Positions 19,195-27,697 are shown, numbered from the stretch's first letter. The stretch is 64,000 nucleotides of DNA from Pseudarthrobacter sp. IC2-21 (GCF_034048115.1 NZ_CP139145.1:2232001-2296000), one strand, 5' to 3'. Notes: generated by a model not told the origin, from the sequence alone. Made by a program: numbers and translations.

Positions 19195-19944
19195 CTAGAA
19201 GAGAGCCTCCACCGGGCGGATGAGTTCCGGGGAGTTGTTGCGCACGTTGCCGACTTCCCGGCCCACTGAGTCCACATGCCAGTCGGCGGCGGCATCCCTC
19301 ACATGGGCGCGGACAAGGTCCACGAGGAAGGCGGCGTCGTCGATCTGCGGATCCAGCCAGGAGGCCATGGTGGCCCGGTCCATGGGCAGGGGCACCCGGT
19401 CGTGCAGCTCCGTCAGCTTGCCAAACACCGTGGACTCGGCACCGGGGGGCGGAGTGTCCGTGGTGAGGATGGAGGTGGAAAGCATCCAGCGGCCGGGATC
19501 ATCCTCGGCTTTGGAGGGGTCCTTCCACCATTCATACAGGCCGGCAAACACCAATGGGCTTCCTGAGCCCGGATGCACGTAATAGGGCTGCTTTTGCTTG
19601 CCGGCCCCCTGCTTCCACTCGTAGTACCCGTCAGCGGGGACAGCGCAGCGCCGCGATTTCACCGCCTTGCGGAAGGCAGGCTTCTCCAGCACGCTCTCAC
19701 TCCGGGCATTGATCATCCTGGCCCCTATGCCCGGATCCTTCGCCCATGAGGGCACCAGGCCCCAGCGGGCCACGTGCAGCTGCCGAACCGGCTCCTCGTC
19801 GATCAGCCGTTCCAGGACAATCGGCACATCGTCTGTGGGCGCCACGTTCCATGACGGGGGCAGCTGCACATCCTCCTCCAGCCGGGCATCAAATTCGGCG
19901 AGCAGGTCCCCCACGGCCCGGGCCATCACATAGCGTCCACACAT
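19195..19944 (-). CDS. HMCES/YedK family abasic-site DNA-protein crosslinking protein
   Basis: Members of this SRAP family form a thiazolidine crosslink with abasic sites in single-stranded DNA through the exposed Cys2. The 249-aa product begins MCGRYVMA, so Cys2 is present after Met removal; the conserved WNVAPT Asn, the Glu in ADGYYEWK and the His in TELHDRVPLPM complete the active site. Family members are often near SOS genes, and dnaE2 is 2 kb away, but I see no LexA box at this gene. Confidence 0.93.
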   Translation of the reverse strand: MCGRYVMARAVGDLLAEFDARLEEDVQLPPSWNVAPTDDVPIVLERLIDEEPVRQLHVARWGLVPSWAKDPGIGARMINARSESVLEKPAFRKAVKSRRCAVPADGYYEWKQGAGKQKQPYYVHPGSGSPLVFAGLYEWWKDPSKAEDDPGRWMLSTSILTTDTPPPGAESTVFGKLTELHDRVPLPMDRATMASWLDPQIDDAAFLVDLVRAHVRDAAADWHVDSVGREVGNVRNNSPELIRPVEALF

Positions 19945-20097
19945 GGCTCCAGCATGCCATTAGCGGTGGTCCGTGTCAGCCGGCGCAGTTCCTCCGCAGC
20001 CTCCGCCCGGAACAGCCCCGGCTGTAGCCCTGGGAATAGGCCGCCGCGGGTTACCGTTGAGGAGAACGAACCCCCTCAACGATTTCAGGAGAGCTCC

Positions 20098-20355
20098 GTG
20101 GACTTTACCCCCGAGAACGGCACCATCACCATGTTTTCCACCACCTGGTGCGGCTACTGCAACCGGCTCAAGAAGCAGCTGGATGCGCAGGGCATCGGCT
20201 ACACGGAAATCAACATCGAAGAGGTGGACGGCACCGCCGAACTCGTGGAGCAGCTTAACGGCGGCAACCAGACCGTTCCCACAGTGCTCTTCCCGGATGG
20301 CACCGCCGCCACCAACCCCTCACTGGCCGAAGTCAAGAGCCGGCTGGCAGCCTAG
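20098..20355 (+). CDS. Mycoredoxin (glutaredoxin-like, CGYC)
   Basis: Mycoredoxins reduce mycothiol mixed disulfides in actinobacteria. The 85-aa product (VDFTPENGTITMFSTTWCGYC) has the redox pair in TTWCGYCNRLK, the cis-proline in TVPTVLFPDG and a helix NPSLAEVKSRL. The GTG at 20098 has the Shine-Dalgarno AGGAGAG six bases upstream; the open frame extends upstream to 19954 but overlaps the neighbouring divergent gene region and is not family-like. Confidence 0.9.
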   Translation: MDFTPENGTITMFSTTWCGYCNRLKKQLDAQGIGYTEINIEEVDGTAELVEQLNGGNQTVPTVLFPDGTAATNPSLAEVKSRLAA

Positions 20356-20375
20356 GTCCGCAGGCGAAGGAATAG

Positions 20376-20412
20376 ACAGGACGGGACCAACCCCAGGTTG
20401 GTCCCGTCCTGT
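20376..20412. terminator. Strong intrinsic terminator after the mycoredoxin gene
   Basis: A perfect 17-bp stem: ACAGGACGGGACCAACC (20376-20392) pairs with its exact complement at 20396-20412 around the loop CCA, followed on the plus strand by TTGTGTG. It also faces the 3' end of the lipoate ligase gene and may serve both. Confidence 0.85.
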
Positions 20413-20456
20413 TTGTGTGCGCTGAAGCAGCCCTCCGCTTACCTGCGGTATACGGC

Positions 20457-21206
20457 TTACCTGCGGTACACGCTGGCGAAGTCGGCGTATGTGAGGGAAG
20501 CGTGCGCTGCGTAGGATGCAACCACCGCATCCTCAACGGCCTGCACTGTCAGACCGGGTACCAGATCGTCGGCTGCCCCGGCGGTGGCCGGCTCCCAGTC
20601 AAGGCCCAGGGCCGCATAGGTGTCGGTGAGGACGGCGCGGATGGGTGCCGAGTTTTCCACCACAATCACCGAACTGAACAGCCAGCCGCCGCTCACCACG
20701 CGCTGGGCAGTGCCCACCAGTTTGACCTGGCGGGTGGGATCTGCGGGGTGGGTGCCGTGGACGCTGAACTCGCCGGGGCAGTATTCGCCCGGGATCTCGC
20801 CGACGGCGGCCTGCACACCAACGTCCCGCAGGGTCTGCGCCAGGAGCTCACCGAAAAACGCAAACCGGCTTTTGGAGCCGGCAATCGCATCAGCCTCGGG
20901 CATGACGTGGTCAACCACCAGCGTGCCCTCGTGATAGGCAGCGGCCCGCCCGCCCGCCTTCCGCACCAGGGGTTCAAAGCCGTGGTCCCGGCAGGCCTCT
21001 GCTGCCGCCTCGAAACCGGGCAGGCGGGTATCGCGCTGGCCGAACGCAACAGTCGGGGCCGGCCGGTACAGCCGGAGCGCGGGGCCAATCCCGCCGGTCC
21101 TGGCCAGGGTCAGCAGTTCCAGGCCGAATTCCAGGTCCCGGGCGGCGCCGAGTGTGTGGTCCTGCCGCACCACGGTGAGCGTCCGGTCGGCCTCGACGTC
21201 CTGCAT
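20457..21206 (-). CDS. Lipoate--protein ligase family protein
   Basis: A biotin/lipoate A/B ligase (BPL/LPL catalytic) domain protein of 249 aa. Typical features are PALRLYRPAPTVAFGQRDTRLPG, the substrate loop LVRKAGGRAAAYHEGTLV and the Lys-containing VKLVGTAQRVVSGGWLFSSV. It most likely attaches lipoate or octanoate to E2 or glycine-cleavage H proteins, or to an accessory target. The start at 21206 has GGGAG nine bases upstream. It is divergent from the DUF2177 gene, 16 bases or less apart. Confidence 0.85.
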   Translation of the reverse strand: MQDVEADRTLTVVRQDHTLGAARDLEFGLELLTLARTGGIGPALRLYRPAPTVAFGQRDTRLPGFEAAAEACRDHGFEPLVRKAGGRAAAYHEGTLVVDHVMPEADAIAGSKSRFAFFGELLAQTLRDVGVQAAVGEIPGEYCPGEFSVHGTHPADPTRQVKLVGTAQRVVSGGWLFSSVIVVENSAPIRAVLTDTYAALGLDWEPATAGAADDLVPGLTVQAVEDAVVASYAAHASLTYADFASVYRR

Positions 21207-21222
21207 GTTGCTAAGCTCCCTT

Positions 21223-21612
21223 ATGGTCATATTGCAATTCCTTGTTGTTGCCGCTGCATTCGCGGTCATCGACGCCATCTGGCTCAAGCTGATGAACCCG
21301 TTCTACCGCAGCCACATCGGTGACCTGCTCGCCGACAAGCCCAACTTAGGTTACGCCGTGGCCTTCTATGTCCTGTACATCGCGGGAATTCTCTTCTTCG
21401 CGCTGCGGCCGGCGCTCGACGGCGGCAGCTGGCTGACCGCCGTCGGCTACGGTGCCGCACTGGGCGCCTTTGCCTACGCAACGTATGACCTCACCAACGC
21501 CGCCACACTCAAGACCTGGCCGCTGCAGCTCATTGTGGTGGACATTCTCTGGGGCGCCGCGCTGACCGGCCTGTCCACCCTCGCCGGCTGGCTGGTGTTC
21601 CGTTCAACCTGA
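21223..21612 (+). CDS. DUF2177 family membrane protein
   Basis: A 129-aa membrane protein with four hydrophobic segments; VVAAAFAVIDAIWLKLMNPFY near the N-terminus and the later YATYDLTNAATLKTWP are DUF2177 signatures. No function is known. The start is uncertain: ATG at 21223 has little Shine-Dalgarno, and an in-frame ATG at 21205 shares its bases with the start codon of the divergent lipoate ligase gene. Confidence 0.82.
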   Translation: MVILQFLVVAAAFAVIDAIWLKLMNPFYRSHIGDLLADKPNLGYAVAFYVLYIAGILFFALRPALDGGSWLTAVGYGAALGAFAYATYDLTNAATLKTWPLQLIVVDILWGAALTGLSTLAGWLVFRST

Positions 21613-21675
21613 CCGGGCTCCGGCAAAAGCTACCTGACACGCGCGGACTGTTACGTCCGGTCCCCCGCCGGGTGG

Positions 21676-21688
21676 CTAAACTCAGAAA
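21676..21688 (+). promoter_or_regulatory. Conserved promoter element, first copy (EEP gene)
   Basis: CTAAACTCAGAAA occurs here and again at 25110-25122, in both cases 41-43 bases before a paralogous EEP gene. TAAACT fits an actinobacterial -10 hexamer, so this is probably the duplicated promoter. Confidence 0.55.
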
Positions 21689-21730
21689 CCGCGGCACCCC
21701 CCACACTCCTTCAGGAGAGGCAATCCACTG

Positions 21731-22435
21731 ATACGCGTCATTAGCTACAACCTTCGCAAGCACAAGGCCAGTGGAGAACTCGTGGCCCTGGCCCGGGATT
21801 TCGACATCGATGCCCTGTGCCTGCAGGAGTGCGACACCACCGACCTGCCGGACACGCTGGGGCAGCTCCAACTGGCCGATTCGACCAAGGGAAACCGTCT
21901 GGGGCTTGCCATCTACTACCGGCCGGAGCGGTTCACCGCCCACGGCACCAACACCTTTGCGCTGAAGAAGTCCCTGCACGATATGGTCCTGGCACCGGCA
22001 CATGAGCGGCTCATCGGTACCCGCGTGCGGGACAACGAGACCAACCATGAGCTGGTCATCGCTTCTTTCCATGCCGCCCCGCTCACGGCCACGAACTCGC
22101 TGCGGCGGAACCAGATCAACGCGGCCCACAAGGAACTGCTGGGCATGGGTTCCGGCCTGATGACCCTGATGGCGGGTGACTTCAACTACCCGTTCTTCAC
22201 CAAAAACCTCACCGAACAGATGAAGGATTCGGGGTACGAGCTCTCGCTCAGCAACCGCAGGACCTACACACGGTACAAAGTCTTCAAGGGCCACTTCGAC
22301 TTCGCCACGTCACTGGGACTGAACATTGAGAACGTGGAGACGCTGCCGCGTGGCGCGTCGGACCACCTGCCCATCCTGGTCACCGCCGAATACGGTCAGG
22401 ATTCCGCCCCCGCGCAGGAGCCACCGGCCGCCTGA
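21731..22435 (+). CDS. Endonuclease/exonuclease/phosphatase family protein, copy 1 (non-canonical start)
   Basis: This 234-aa EEP-fold protein is about four-fifths identical to the copy at 25163-25840. Metal/catalytic motifs are ISYNLRKHK at the N-terminus, LCLQE, GDFNYPFF and SDHLPILV. The aligned start codon of copy 2 is ATG, but here the equivalent codon is ATA (21731), preceded by CTG (21728); AGGAGAGG lies 8-11 bases upstream. The nearest standard start, GTG at 21782, would delete the conserved Asn-containing N-terminus. So either ATA or CTG is used or the gene is damaged at its start. Substrate (nucleic acid, phospholipid or other phosphoester) is unknown. Confidence 0.78.
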   Translation: MRVISYNLRKHKASGELVALARDFDIDALCLQECDTTDLPDTLGQLQLADSTKGNRLGLAIYYRPERFTAHGTNTFALKKSLHDMVLAPAHERLIGTRVRDNETNHELVIASFHAAPLTATNSLRRNQINAAHKELLGMGSGLMTLMAGDFNYPFFTKNLTEQMKDSGYELSLSNRRTYTRYKVFKGHFDFATSLGLNIENVETLPRGASDHLPILVTAEYGQDSAPAQEPPAA

Positions 22436-22457
22436 CTGCATTTTTTGGGAGGCGCGC

Positions 22458-24152
22458 GTGCGGCACGACTGGATCAGCAAGGCGATACCGGGCGTCCGCG
22501 TGGCCCGCGGCTACAAGAAAGCCTGGCTGAAGCCCGATCTGGTGGCCGGCGCAGCCCTGAGCGCAGCCCTGGTGCCGGCAGGCATGGCGTACGCCGAGGC
22601 CAGCGGGCTCCCTGCCGTGAACGGGCTCTACGCCTCGGTGGTGCCCATGATCTTCTATGCCGTGTTCGGGCCCTCACGGGTGGTCATCGTGGGCCCGGAT
22701 TCCTCACTGGCCCCCATGATTGCCGCCGCCATTCTTCCCCTGGCGGGACGGGAACCGGAGCACGCCGTCCCGCTGGCGGGCGTGCTGGCAATCCTGATCG
22801 GCGTGTTCCTGGTTGCCGGCCGGATCTTCAACCTGGGGTTTGTGACGGGGCTGCTGTCCAAACCCATCCGCGTTGGCTACCTCAACGGCATCGCACTGGC
22901 CGTCACCGTCAGCCAGCTTCCGCGGCTGCTGGGCATCGACAGCTCGGGGCAGACCCTTATTGAACGCCTGGCATCCCTGTCCGGCGCGGTATTCAGCGGC
23001 GGGATCAATCCGATCGCCCTGGGCGTGGGGGCGGGAAGCCTGGCCGTGATCGTGGGCGGGCGCTTCCTGCCGTGGAAAGTGCCCAGCGTGATGTTTGCCG
23101 TGGGCGGGGCCATCGCCCTGGTAGCCGGGCTGGACCTCGCCGGGCAACTGCCGGTTGTCGGCGCCCTCCCCCGGGGCCTGCCCTCGCCGGCGCTGGGAGG
23201 GATCGGCTGGGAGGACGTGACGGCGCTGATCGGACCGGCGGCAGGCATTGCCCTCATCGCCTTCGCGGACACGTCCACCCTGTCCAAGAGCCTTGCCGGC
23301 CGCCGCGGGGAAAGAGTCAACGGCAATGAGGAAATGGGCGCGCTGGGAATCGCCAACATTGCCACGGGCATGCTCGGCGGCTTTCCGGTGAGCGGAAGTT
23401 CCTCGCGGACGCCCATTGTCCTTGACGCCGGCGGGAGATCGCCCCTGAGCGGTGTGGTGGCAGCCCTGCTTGTGGTGCTGTTCATGGTCCTTGTACCGGG
23501 CGTCACGGCTTTCCTTCCGACGGCGACTCTCGCTGCCGTGGTGATCGTCGCGGCAGCGTCACTCGTCGATGTGACAACACTCCTGCGCCTGTTCAGGATG
23601 AGCAAGCTGGAGACCCTCCTCCTGGTAGTCACCTTCCTGGGCGTGGCCTTTGTGGGGGTCCTGGAGGGAATCGTGGTGGCAATCGGGCTGTCCCTGGTGG
23701 CATTCGTCCGGCGGGCGTGGGACCCGTACCGGACCGAACTCGCGAGTGTTGACGGAGTGCCCGGCTTCCACGACCTCGACCGGCACCCGGAGGGCCGACG
23801 GGTGGCGGGCCTGGTGATCGCGCGCTTCGACGCACCACTGTTTTTTGCCAACGGCGAAGTCTTCGCGGACCACATCCGCAACCTGGTGGACGGCGCACCG
23901 TCGCCGGCGAAGTGGGTGATTGTGGCGGCCGAACCAATCACCGGGCTGGACACCACGGCACTGGACGAAGTGGTGCAGCTGGACGATGAACTCGCGCGGC
24001 GCGGTGTCAGTCTGGTCTTCGCCGAAATGAAAGGACCGGTCAAGGACCGGCTGGTCCGCTTCGGTGCCGGATCCAGGTTCAGCCCGGACCATTTCTACCC
24101 CACAGTGCACAGCGCGGTGCGCGCGTACAGGGAGTGGGCCGGAAAGGCGTAG
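22458..24152 (+). CDS. SulP family inorganic anion transporter with STAS domain
   Basis: SulP proteins move sulfate, bicarbonate or related anions. The 564-aa product has about 11-12 membrane segments from residue 30 to 410, with the signature PDLVAGAALSAALVPAGMAYAEASGLP near the start and PVSGSSSRTP in the core. A cytoplasmic STAS domain follows (about residues 440-555, RFDAPLFFANGEVF, TGLDTTALDEV). A GTG at 22458 with GGGAGG upstream sets the start. It follows the first EEP gene by 22 bases; the second EEP copy lies on the other side. Confidence 0.9.
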   Translation: MRHDWISKAIPGVRVARGYKKAWLKPDLVAGAALSAALVPAGMAYAEASGLPAVNGLYASVVPMIFYAVFGPSRVVIVGPDSSLAPMIAAAILPLAGREPEHAVPLAGVLAILIGVFLVAGRIFNLGFVTGLLSKPIRVGYLNGIALAVTVSQLPRLLGIDSSGQTLIERLASLSGAVFSGGINPIALGVGAGSLAVIVGGRFLPWKVPSVMFAVGGAIALVAGLDLAGQLPVVGALPRGLPSPALGGIGWEDVTALIGPAAGIALIAFADTSTLSKSLAGRRGERVNGNEEMGALGIANIATGMLGGFPVSGSSSRTPIVLDAGGRSPLSGVVAALLVVLFMVLVPGVTAFLPTATLAAVVIVAAASLVDVTTLLRLFRMSKLETLLLVVTFLGVAFVGVLEGIVVAIGLSLVAFVRRAWDPYRTELASVDGVPGFHDLDRHPEGRRVAGLVIARFDAPLFFANGEVFADHIRNLVDGAPSPAKWVIVAAEPITGLDTTALDEVVQLDDELARRGVSLVFAEMKGPVKDRLVRFGAGSRFSPDHFYPTVHSAVRAYREWAGKA

Positions 24153-24170
24153 TCCGCACCCGTGCGGACT
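24151..24170. terminator. Hairpin at the SulP gene 3' end
   Basis: AGTCCGCAC and GTGCGGACT form a perfect 9-bp stem that begins in the stop codon of the SulP gene. A second stem (CCGGACCT/AGGTCCGG, 24190-24206) overlaps the 3' end of the convergent thioesterase gene. No U-tract is seen. Confidence 0.5.
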
Positions 24171-24196
24171 GGAAAACCTCAGTACGCGTCCGGACC

Positions 24197-25036
24197 TCAG
24201 GTCCGGCGCAGTGTCAGGATCTGCTCAGCCCGGCCGAAAGGTCCCTGGAGGTCATGGAGGACGGTGGAAGTCAGGCCTATTCCGTCCGCGCCGAAGGACA
24301 CGGCGTTGTCCAGGCCAAGCCACTCACCCTCAGGCCTGCGGTACATGTGGATTTGGAGGTCCAGGTTGGGAAACGCGTAGCTCCCTTCCCCCGGGGGGAC
24401 CCTCGCCGCGATGCCGTTTGCGGTGTCCACCAACCCCATCAGGCGGGCAAAGTCGCTGCTGTCCGCCTTGTCGGTCAGGGGATGCCCGGTACGCAGCCAT
24501 ACTGTTCCAGCCCCGTCCCGGTGCCCTTCAGCCACGCGCATCTCAAGGGAACGGATGTACCCGCCCGGCCAGATGGCGGCGCCGTCGAACGGTTTGCAGT
24601 CATCCGGCGCAGGAATGGCGGCATCCTCGACGGCGGCCACCGCGGCCGTGTCACTGGTGATCATCCGCCAGGCGGTGGCCCTGATGGCCACGCGGTTGTT
24701 GGCGACCAGTTCGGCCTGCAGCAATTCAATGGTCCTGCCCGGCCGGAGCGTGGTGGTTTCTATGTGGAACTCCCCGCCCGGGATCAGGCCGAGGATCTCA
24801 TAGCTTAGCCTTGCCATCCGCATGTCTGCCCGGGGTTCATGCCGCTCCAGGCTGTCAGCCATCAGCCCCGCGGCCGGCGCCATGTGCTGCTCATGTTCGT
24901 TCCAGGCACCTTGGGCGTGAATGGTTGAGCGGAACCGGCCGCCCCCCAGTGACTGATAGTAGAAGTCGCCCTCGGCAAGTTCAGGCAGTTCCTTGGTCAA
25001 CGTTGGCCCCTCCGATGATTCCGGGTGAATGATCAT
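24197..25036 (-). CDS. Acyl-CoA thioesterase family protein
   Basis: A 279-aa double-hotdog thioesterase of the TesB-like/4HBT_3 type: the N-terminal hotdog has HAQGAWNEHEQHMAPAAGLMADSLERH and the C-terminal one LDLQIHMYRRPEGEWLGLDNAVSF. It probably hydrolyses an acyl-CoA, with unknown chain length. The ATG at 25036 is chosen because the frame upstream is antisense to the second EEP gene. It is divergent from that gene. Confidence 0.82.
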   Translation of the reverse strand: MIIHPESSEGPTLTKELPELAEGDFYYQSLGGGRFRSTIHAQGAWNEHEQHMAPAAGLMADSLERHEPRADMRMARLSYEILGLIPGGEFHIETTTLRPGRTIELLQAELVANNRVAIRATAWRMITSDTAAVAAVEDAAIPAPDDCKPFDGAAIWPGGYIRSLEMRVAEGHRDGAGTVWLRTGHPLTDKADSSDFARLMGLVDTANGIAARVPPGEGSYAFPNLDLQIHMYRRPEGEWLGLDNAVSFGADGIGLTSTVLHDLQGPFGRAEQILTLRRT

Positions 25037-25109
25037 TAACTCTAGCCGGTCCCTGGAACCCCGGCGTTGAACCCCCGCAAGTTCCCGCGCAGCGGAGGCC
25101 CCGATCGGA

Positions 25110-25122
25110 CTAAACTCAGAAA
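25110..25122 (+). promoter_or_regulatory. Conserved promoter element, second copy (EEP gene)
   Basis: CTAAACTCAGAAA, identical to 21676-21688. Here it lies 41 bases before the ATG of EEP copy 2. TAAACT is the likely -10. Confidence 0.55.
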
Positions 25123-25162
25123 TTGGTCCTGTCAGCGACCCTCGAAGTGAGGTGTTCCACGA

Positions 25163-25840
25163 ATGCGCGTCATCAGCTACAACCTTCGGAAGCACAAAGC
25201 CAGCGGCGAGCTGCTCGCCCTTGCGCGGAATTTCGCTGTCGACGCGCTGTGCCTGCAGGAGGTGGACGCCGGTGACCTGCCCGAGGCGCTGGGGCCGCTG
25301 CGCCTCGCGGATACCACCAAGGGCAACCGCCTGGGCCTCGCCATCTACTACCGGACAAGCCGGTTCACAGCCGTGGACACCCAATCGTTTGCGTTGAAGA
25401 AATCAGTGCATGACAGGCTCCTGGCGCCGGCACATGAGCGTTTGATCGGTACCCGCGTGGTGGACAATGACACCGGGCAGGAGCTGGTGATCGGCTCCTT
25501 CCACGCCGCTCCCCTCACTGCATCAAATTCGCTGCGGAGGAAGCAGATCCATGCCGCGCACGCGGAGCTGCTCAGCATGGGCAGCGGCCTGATGACGTTG
25601 ATGGTGGGTGACTTCAACTATCCGTTCTTCACCAAGAACCTGCACGCCCACATGAAGAACTCGGGTTATGCCCTGTCCTTGAGCAACCACCGGACCTACA
25701 CGCGCTACAAGGTGTTCCGGGGCCATTTCGACTTCGCCACGTCGCTGGGCCTGGACATCGCCAGCGTGGAAACCCTGCCGCGGGGCAAATCGGACCATTT
25801 GCCCATCCTGGTGAGCGCGGAGTACGGCAAAGGCTACTGA
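25163..25840 (+). CDS. Endonuclease/exonuclease/phosphatase family protein, copy 2
   Basis: 225-aa EEP-fold protein that begins MRVISYNLRKHK and carries the same LCLQE, GDFNYPFF and SDHLPILV motifs as the copy at 21731. The ATG at 25163 has TGAGGTG ten bases upstream. The two copies flank the SulP transporter and thioesterase genes and share their upstream element, so they arose by a local duplication that included the promoter. The C-terminus is 10 residues shorter than copy 1. It converges on the Nudix gene with a 6-base gap. Confidence 0.88.
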   Translation: MRVISYNLRKHKASGELLALARNFAVDALCLQEVDAGDLPEALGPLRLADTTKGNRLGLAIYYRTSRFTAVDTQSFALKKSVHDRLLAPAHERLIGTRVVDNDTGQELVIGSFHAAPLTASNSLRRKQIHAAHAELLSMGSGLMTLMVGDFNYPFFTKNLHAHMKNSGYALSLSNHRTYTRYKVFRGHFDFATSLGLDIASVETLPRGKSDHLPILVSAEYGKGY

Positions 25841-25846
25841 GTACCC

Positions 25847-26380
25847 TTATCTGATCCGCGTGGCGTGGGTAAGCAGCCGGGGCTGCAGCTGCGGCCAGGA
25901 CCGCGCGAAGCCGGGGTGCAGCTCTTTGCGGTCCATATCCCCCAGCGGCACCCACTGGAGTTCGAGGCTCTCCGGATCGCTGATCACGGGATCGAAGGGT
26001 GAGGTCACCAGAACCGCAACGGTGGTGTACGTCCAGTAGCCCACATCCAGCACGGACGTAAAAAGGACATCCACGTGCTCCGCCGGCACAGCCGCTTCCT
26101 CGTAGGCCTCCCGCAACGCGCCGGTCACGGGGTCCTCGTGCTGGTGGAGCGCGCCGCCGGGCAGTCCCCAGGTTCCGCCGTTGTGGCTCCACAACGCGCG
26201 GTGCTGGAGCAGGACCCCTTTGCCGGGGTCGTAGGCCAACACCCCGGCGGCACCGAATTTGCCCCAGAACTTCCCCCGGTCACCCTCCACCCACGCGTCA
26301 CCCGGGTCCCGCGGACCCGTGCGTGCCGGCGGAAAATGGCGGTTGGCATCAGCGGACGTGGAAGCCAGTGATTGATCCAT
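25847..26380 (-). CDS. NUDIX hydrolase
   Basis: A 177-aa Nudix protein. The Nudix box reads GGALHQHEDPVTGALREAYEE followed by AAV, so the usual Gly after the REXXEE is Ala. Preceding WSHNGGTWGLPGGAL is typical of small-molecule pyrophosphohydrolases. The first 30 residues are polar and probably disordered. Substrate is not predictable; a housecleaning role on oxidised or modified nucleotides is possible. Confidence 0.88.
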   Translation of the reverse strand: MDQSLASTSADANRHFPPARTGPRDPGDAWVEGDRGKFWGKFGAAGVLAYDPGKGVLLQHRALWSHNGGTWGLPGGALHQHEDPVTGALREAYEEAAVPAEHVDVLFTSVLDVGYWTYTTVAVLVTSPFDPVISDPESLELQWVPLGDMDRKELHPGFARSWPQLQPRLLTHATRIR

Positions 26381-26439
26381 GGTTCCAGTCTGACAGGTGC
26401 ACAGCGACTCTGCCGGGCACCTGCCGGACCGGGCTGGTC

Positions 26440-26634
26440 TTACTGGCCTGCGTGCCCGCGTTCGACGGCGAAATCACCGCCGGGATACATGACCGTTTCG
26501 TGTCCGTCGTCGAAGCGGACAAGGTAGGGCGGGTGCCCTTCCTGACCCCGCACTTCCACGATCACCCCGTGCCGGTCGGACGAACCGACAGTCCTGCCCC
26601 GGACGATGATCCTGTCGCCTTGGGTTGCCTCCAT
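26440..26634 (-). CDS. DUF1918 domain small protein
   Basis: A 64-aa protein starting MEATQGDRIIVRGRTVGSSDRHG and ending in a strand-rich YLVRFDDGHETVMYPGGDF, which matches DUF1918, a small SH3-like beta-barrel common in actinobacteria. The ATG at 26634 has GGAGGTG six bases upstream, better than the TTG five codons earlier. Function unknown. Confidence 0.85.
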   Translation of the reverse strand: MEATQGDRIIVRGRTVGSSDRHGVIVEVRGQEGHPPYLVRFDDGHETVMYPGGDFAVERGHAGQ

Positions 26635-26706
26635 GTCAATCACCTCCAAGGCCCAGAGTACGACGCGGCGGCGGGCAGTAACAGGGGCGCATGGCAGGAT
26701 TCACAT

Positions 26707-27213
26707 ATGCCGCTGCGCCTTCTGCTCGTCTCAGACACACATGTCCCCAAGCGTGCGCGGGAACTGCCCGCCCAGGTGTGGGACGCCGTCGAAAGCGCGG
26801 ACGTGGTGTTCCATGCCGGCGACTGGGTGAACCCGGAACTGCTGGACCGGTTTGAACAGCGGAGCCGGCAGCTGGTGGCGGTCTACGGCAACAATGACGG
26901 GCCGGAGATCCGCCGCAGGCTTCCGGAAAGGCAGTACGTGGTGCTCGAAGGCGTCCGGTTCGCCGTAGTGCACGAGACCGGTCCGGCAAAGGGCAGAAAC
27001 GAGCGTGCCGAAGCGTTGTTCCCGGAGTCCGATGTTCTGGTGTTCGGCCACAGCCACATCCCTTGGGACGCAACGTCGCCAGGAGGTTTACGCCTGCTCA
27101 ACCCCGGCTCGCCCACGGACCGCCGGCGCCAGCCTTTTTGCACGTACATGACCGCGACGGTGGACGGCGGGATCCTGGGGCACGTGCAGCTGGAGGTGGT
27201 CCGGAAGCAATGA
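26707..27213 (+). CDS. YfcE-type metallophosphoesterase
   Basis: A 168-aa calcineurin-like phosphoesterase. Metal ligands are in LLVSDTHVPK, FHAGDW, YGNNDG and VFGHSHIPW, and the RLLNPGSPTDRR segment is typical of the YfcE/MJ0936 group. It may act on nucleotide phosphodiesters. The ATG at 26707 fits the family start exactly. It converges on the DUF1810 gene. Confidence 0.9.
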   Translation: MPLRLLLVSDTHVPKRARELPAQVWDAVESADVVFHAGDWVNPELLDRFEQRSRQLVAVYGNNDGPEIRRRLPERQYVVLEGVRFAVVHETGPAKGRNERAEALFPESDVLVFGHSHIPWDATSPGGLRLLNPGSPTDRRRQPFCTYMTATVDGGILGHVQLEVVRKQ

Positions 27214-27229
27214 TGCCGGGCCGGCGGGG

Positions 27230-27670
27230 TCAGTCGTGGTGCGCGGCGAGCAGTTCGTCGGTGGCGGGGTCCGGCTGGCCGTCGAAGAACTGTGCCAGCA
27301 CGGTTTTGAAAACCGTCTCGCCGGGCGCTGCACGCAGGAACAGGGTCATGGAGGAACGCAGTTTCTTCGCGTCGATGCCGCCGAAGATATCGGCGGCGGA
27401 ACGCCCGGTATGGGTGGACACGGCTACGCTGCACTCGAGGAGCCGGGGTCCCAGGACGTCGTGCTTCAGGTAGGCCTGTGCCTCCTCCAATGAGCTGATG
27501 GCATACTTCACGGACGTGGGGCTGCTGCCGAGTCCGGCAATCTGGGGGAAAATGAACCACATCCAGTGGCCCCGTTTGCTGCCCAGTTGCAGTTCCGACA
27601 GCGCCTGCCGGTACGTACCGCCGCTCTCCTGTGCCTCAACAAAGCGTTCCAGGTTGTAGGTGGTGGTCAT
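27230..27670 (-). CDS. DUF1810 domain protein
   Basis: A 146-aa protein with the DUF1810 signatures YNLERFVEAQ, RGHWMWFIFPQIAGLG and LLECSVAVSTHTGRSAADIFG. It is a predicted calpastatin-like helical protein of unknown function, widely scattered in bacteria. ATG at 27670. Confidence 0.88.
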   Translation of the reverse strand: MTTTYNLERFVEAQESGGTYRQALSELQLGSKRGHWMWFIFPQIAGLGSSPTSVKYAISSLEEAQAYLKHDVLGPRLLECSVAVSTHTGRSAADIFGGIDAKKLRSSMTLFLRAAPGETVFKTVLAQFFDGQPDPATDELLAAHHD

Positions 27671-27697
27671 GTGCGTCTCCTTCTGTCAGGCGTGAAT

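Noticed and set aside
21782..22435. GTG at 21782 as start of EEP copy 1
   Set aside because: It would drop the conserved N-terminal strand with ISYNLR and has no Shine-Dalgarno; paralog alignment points to 21731.
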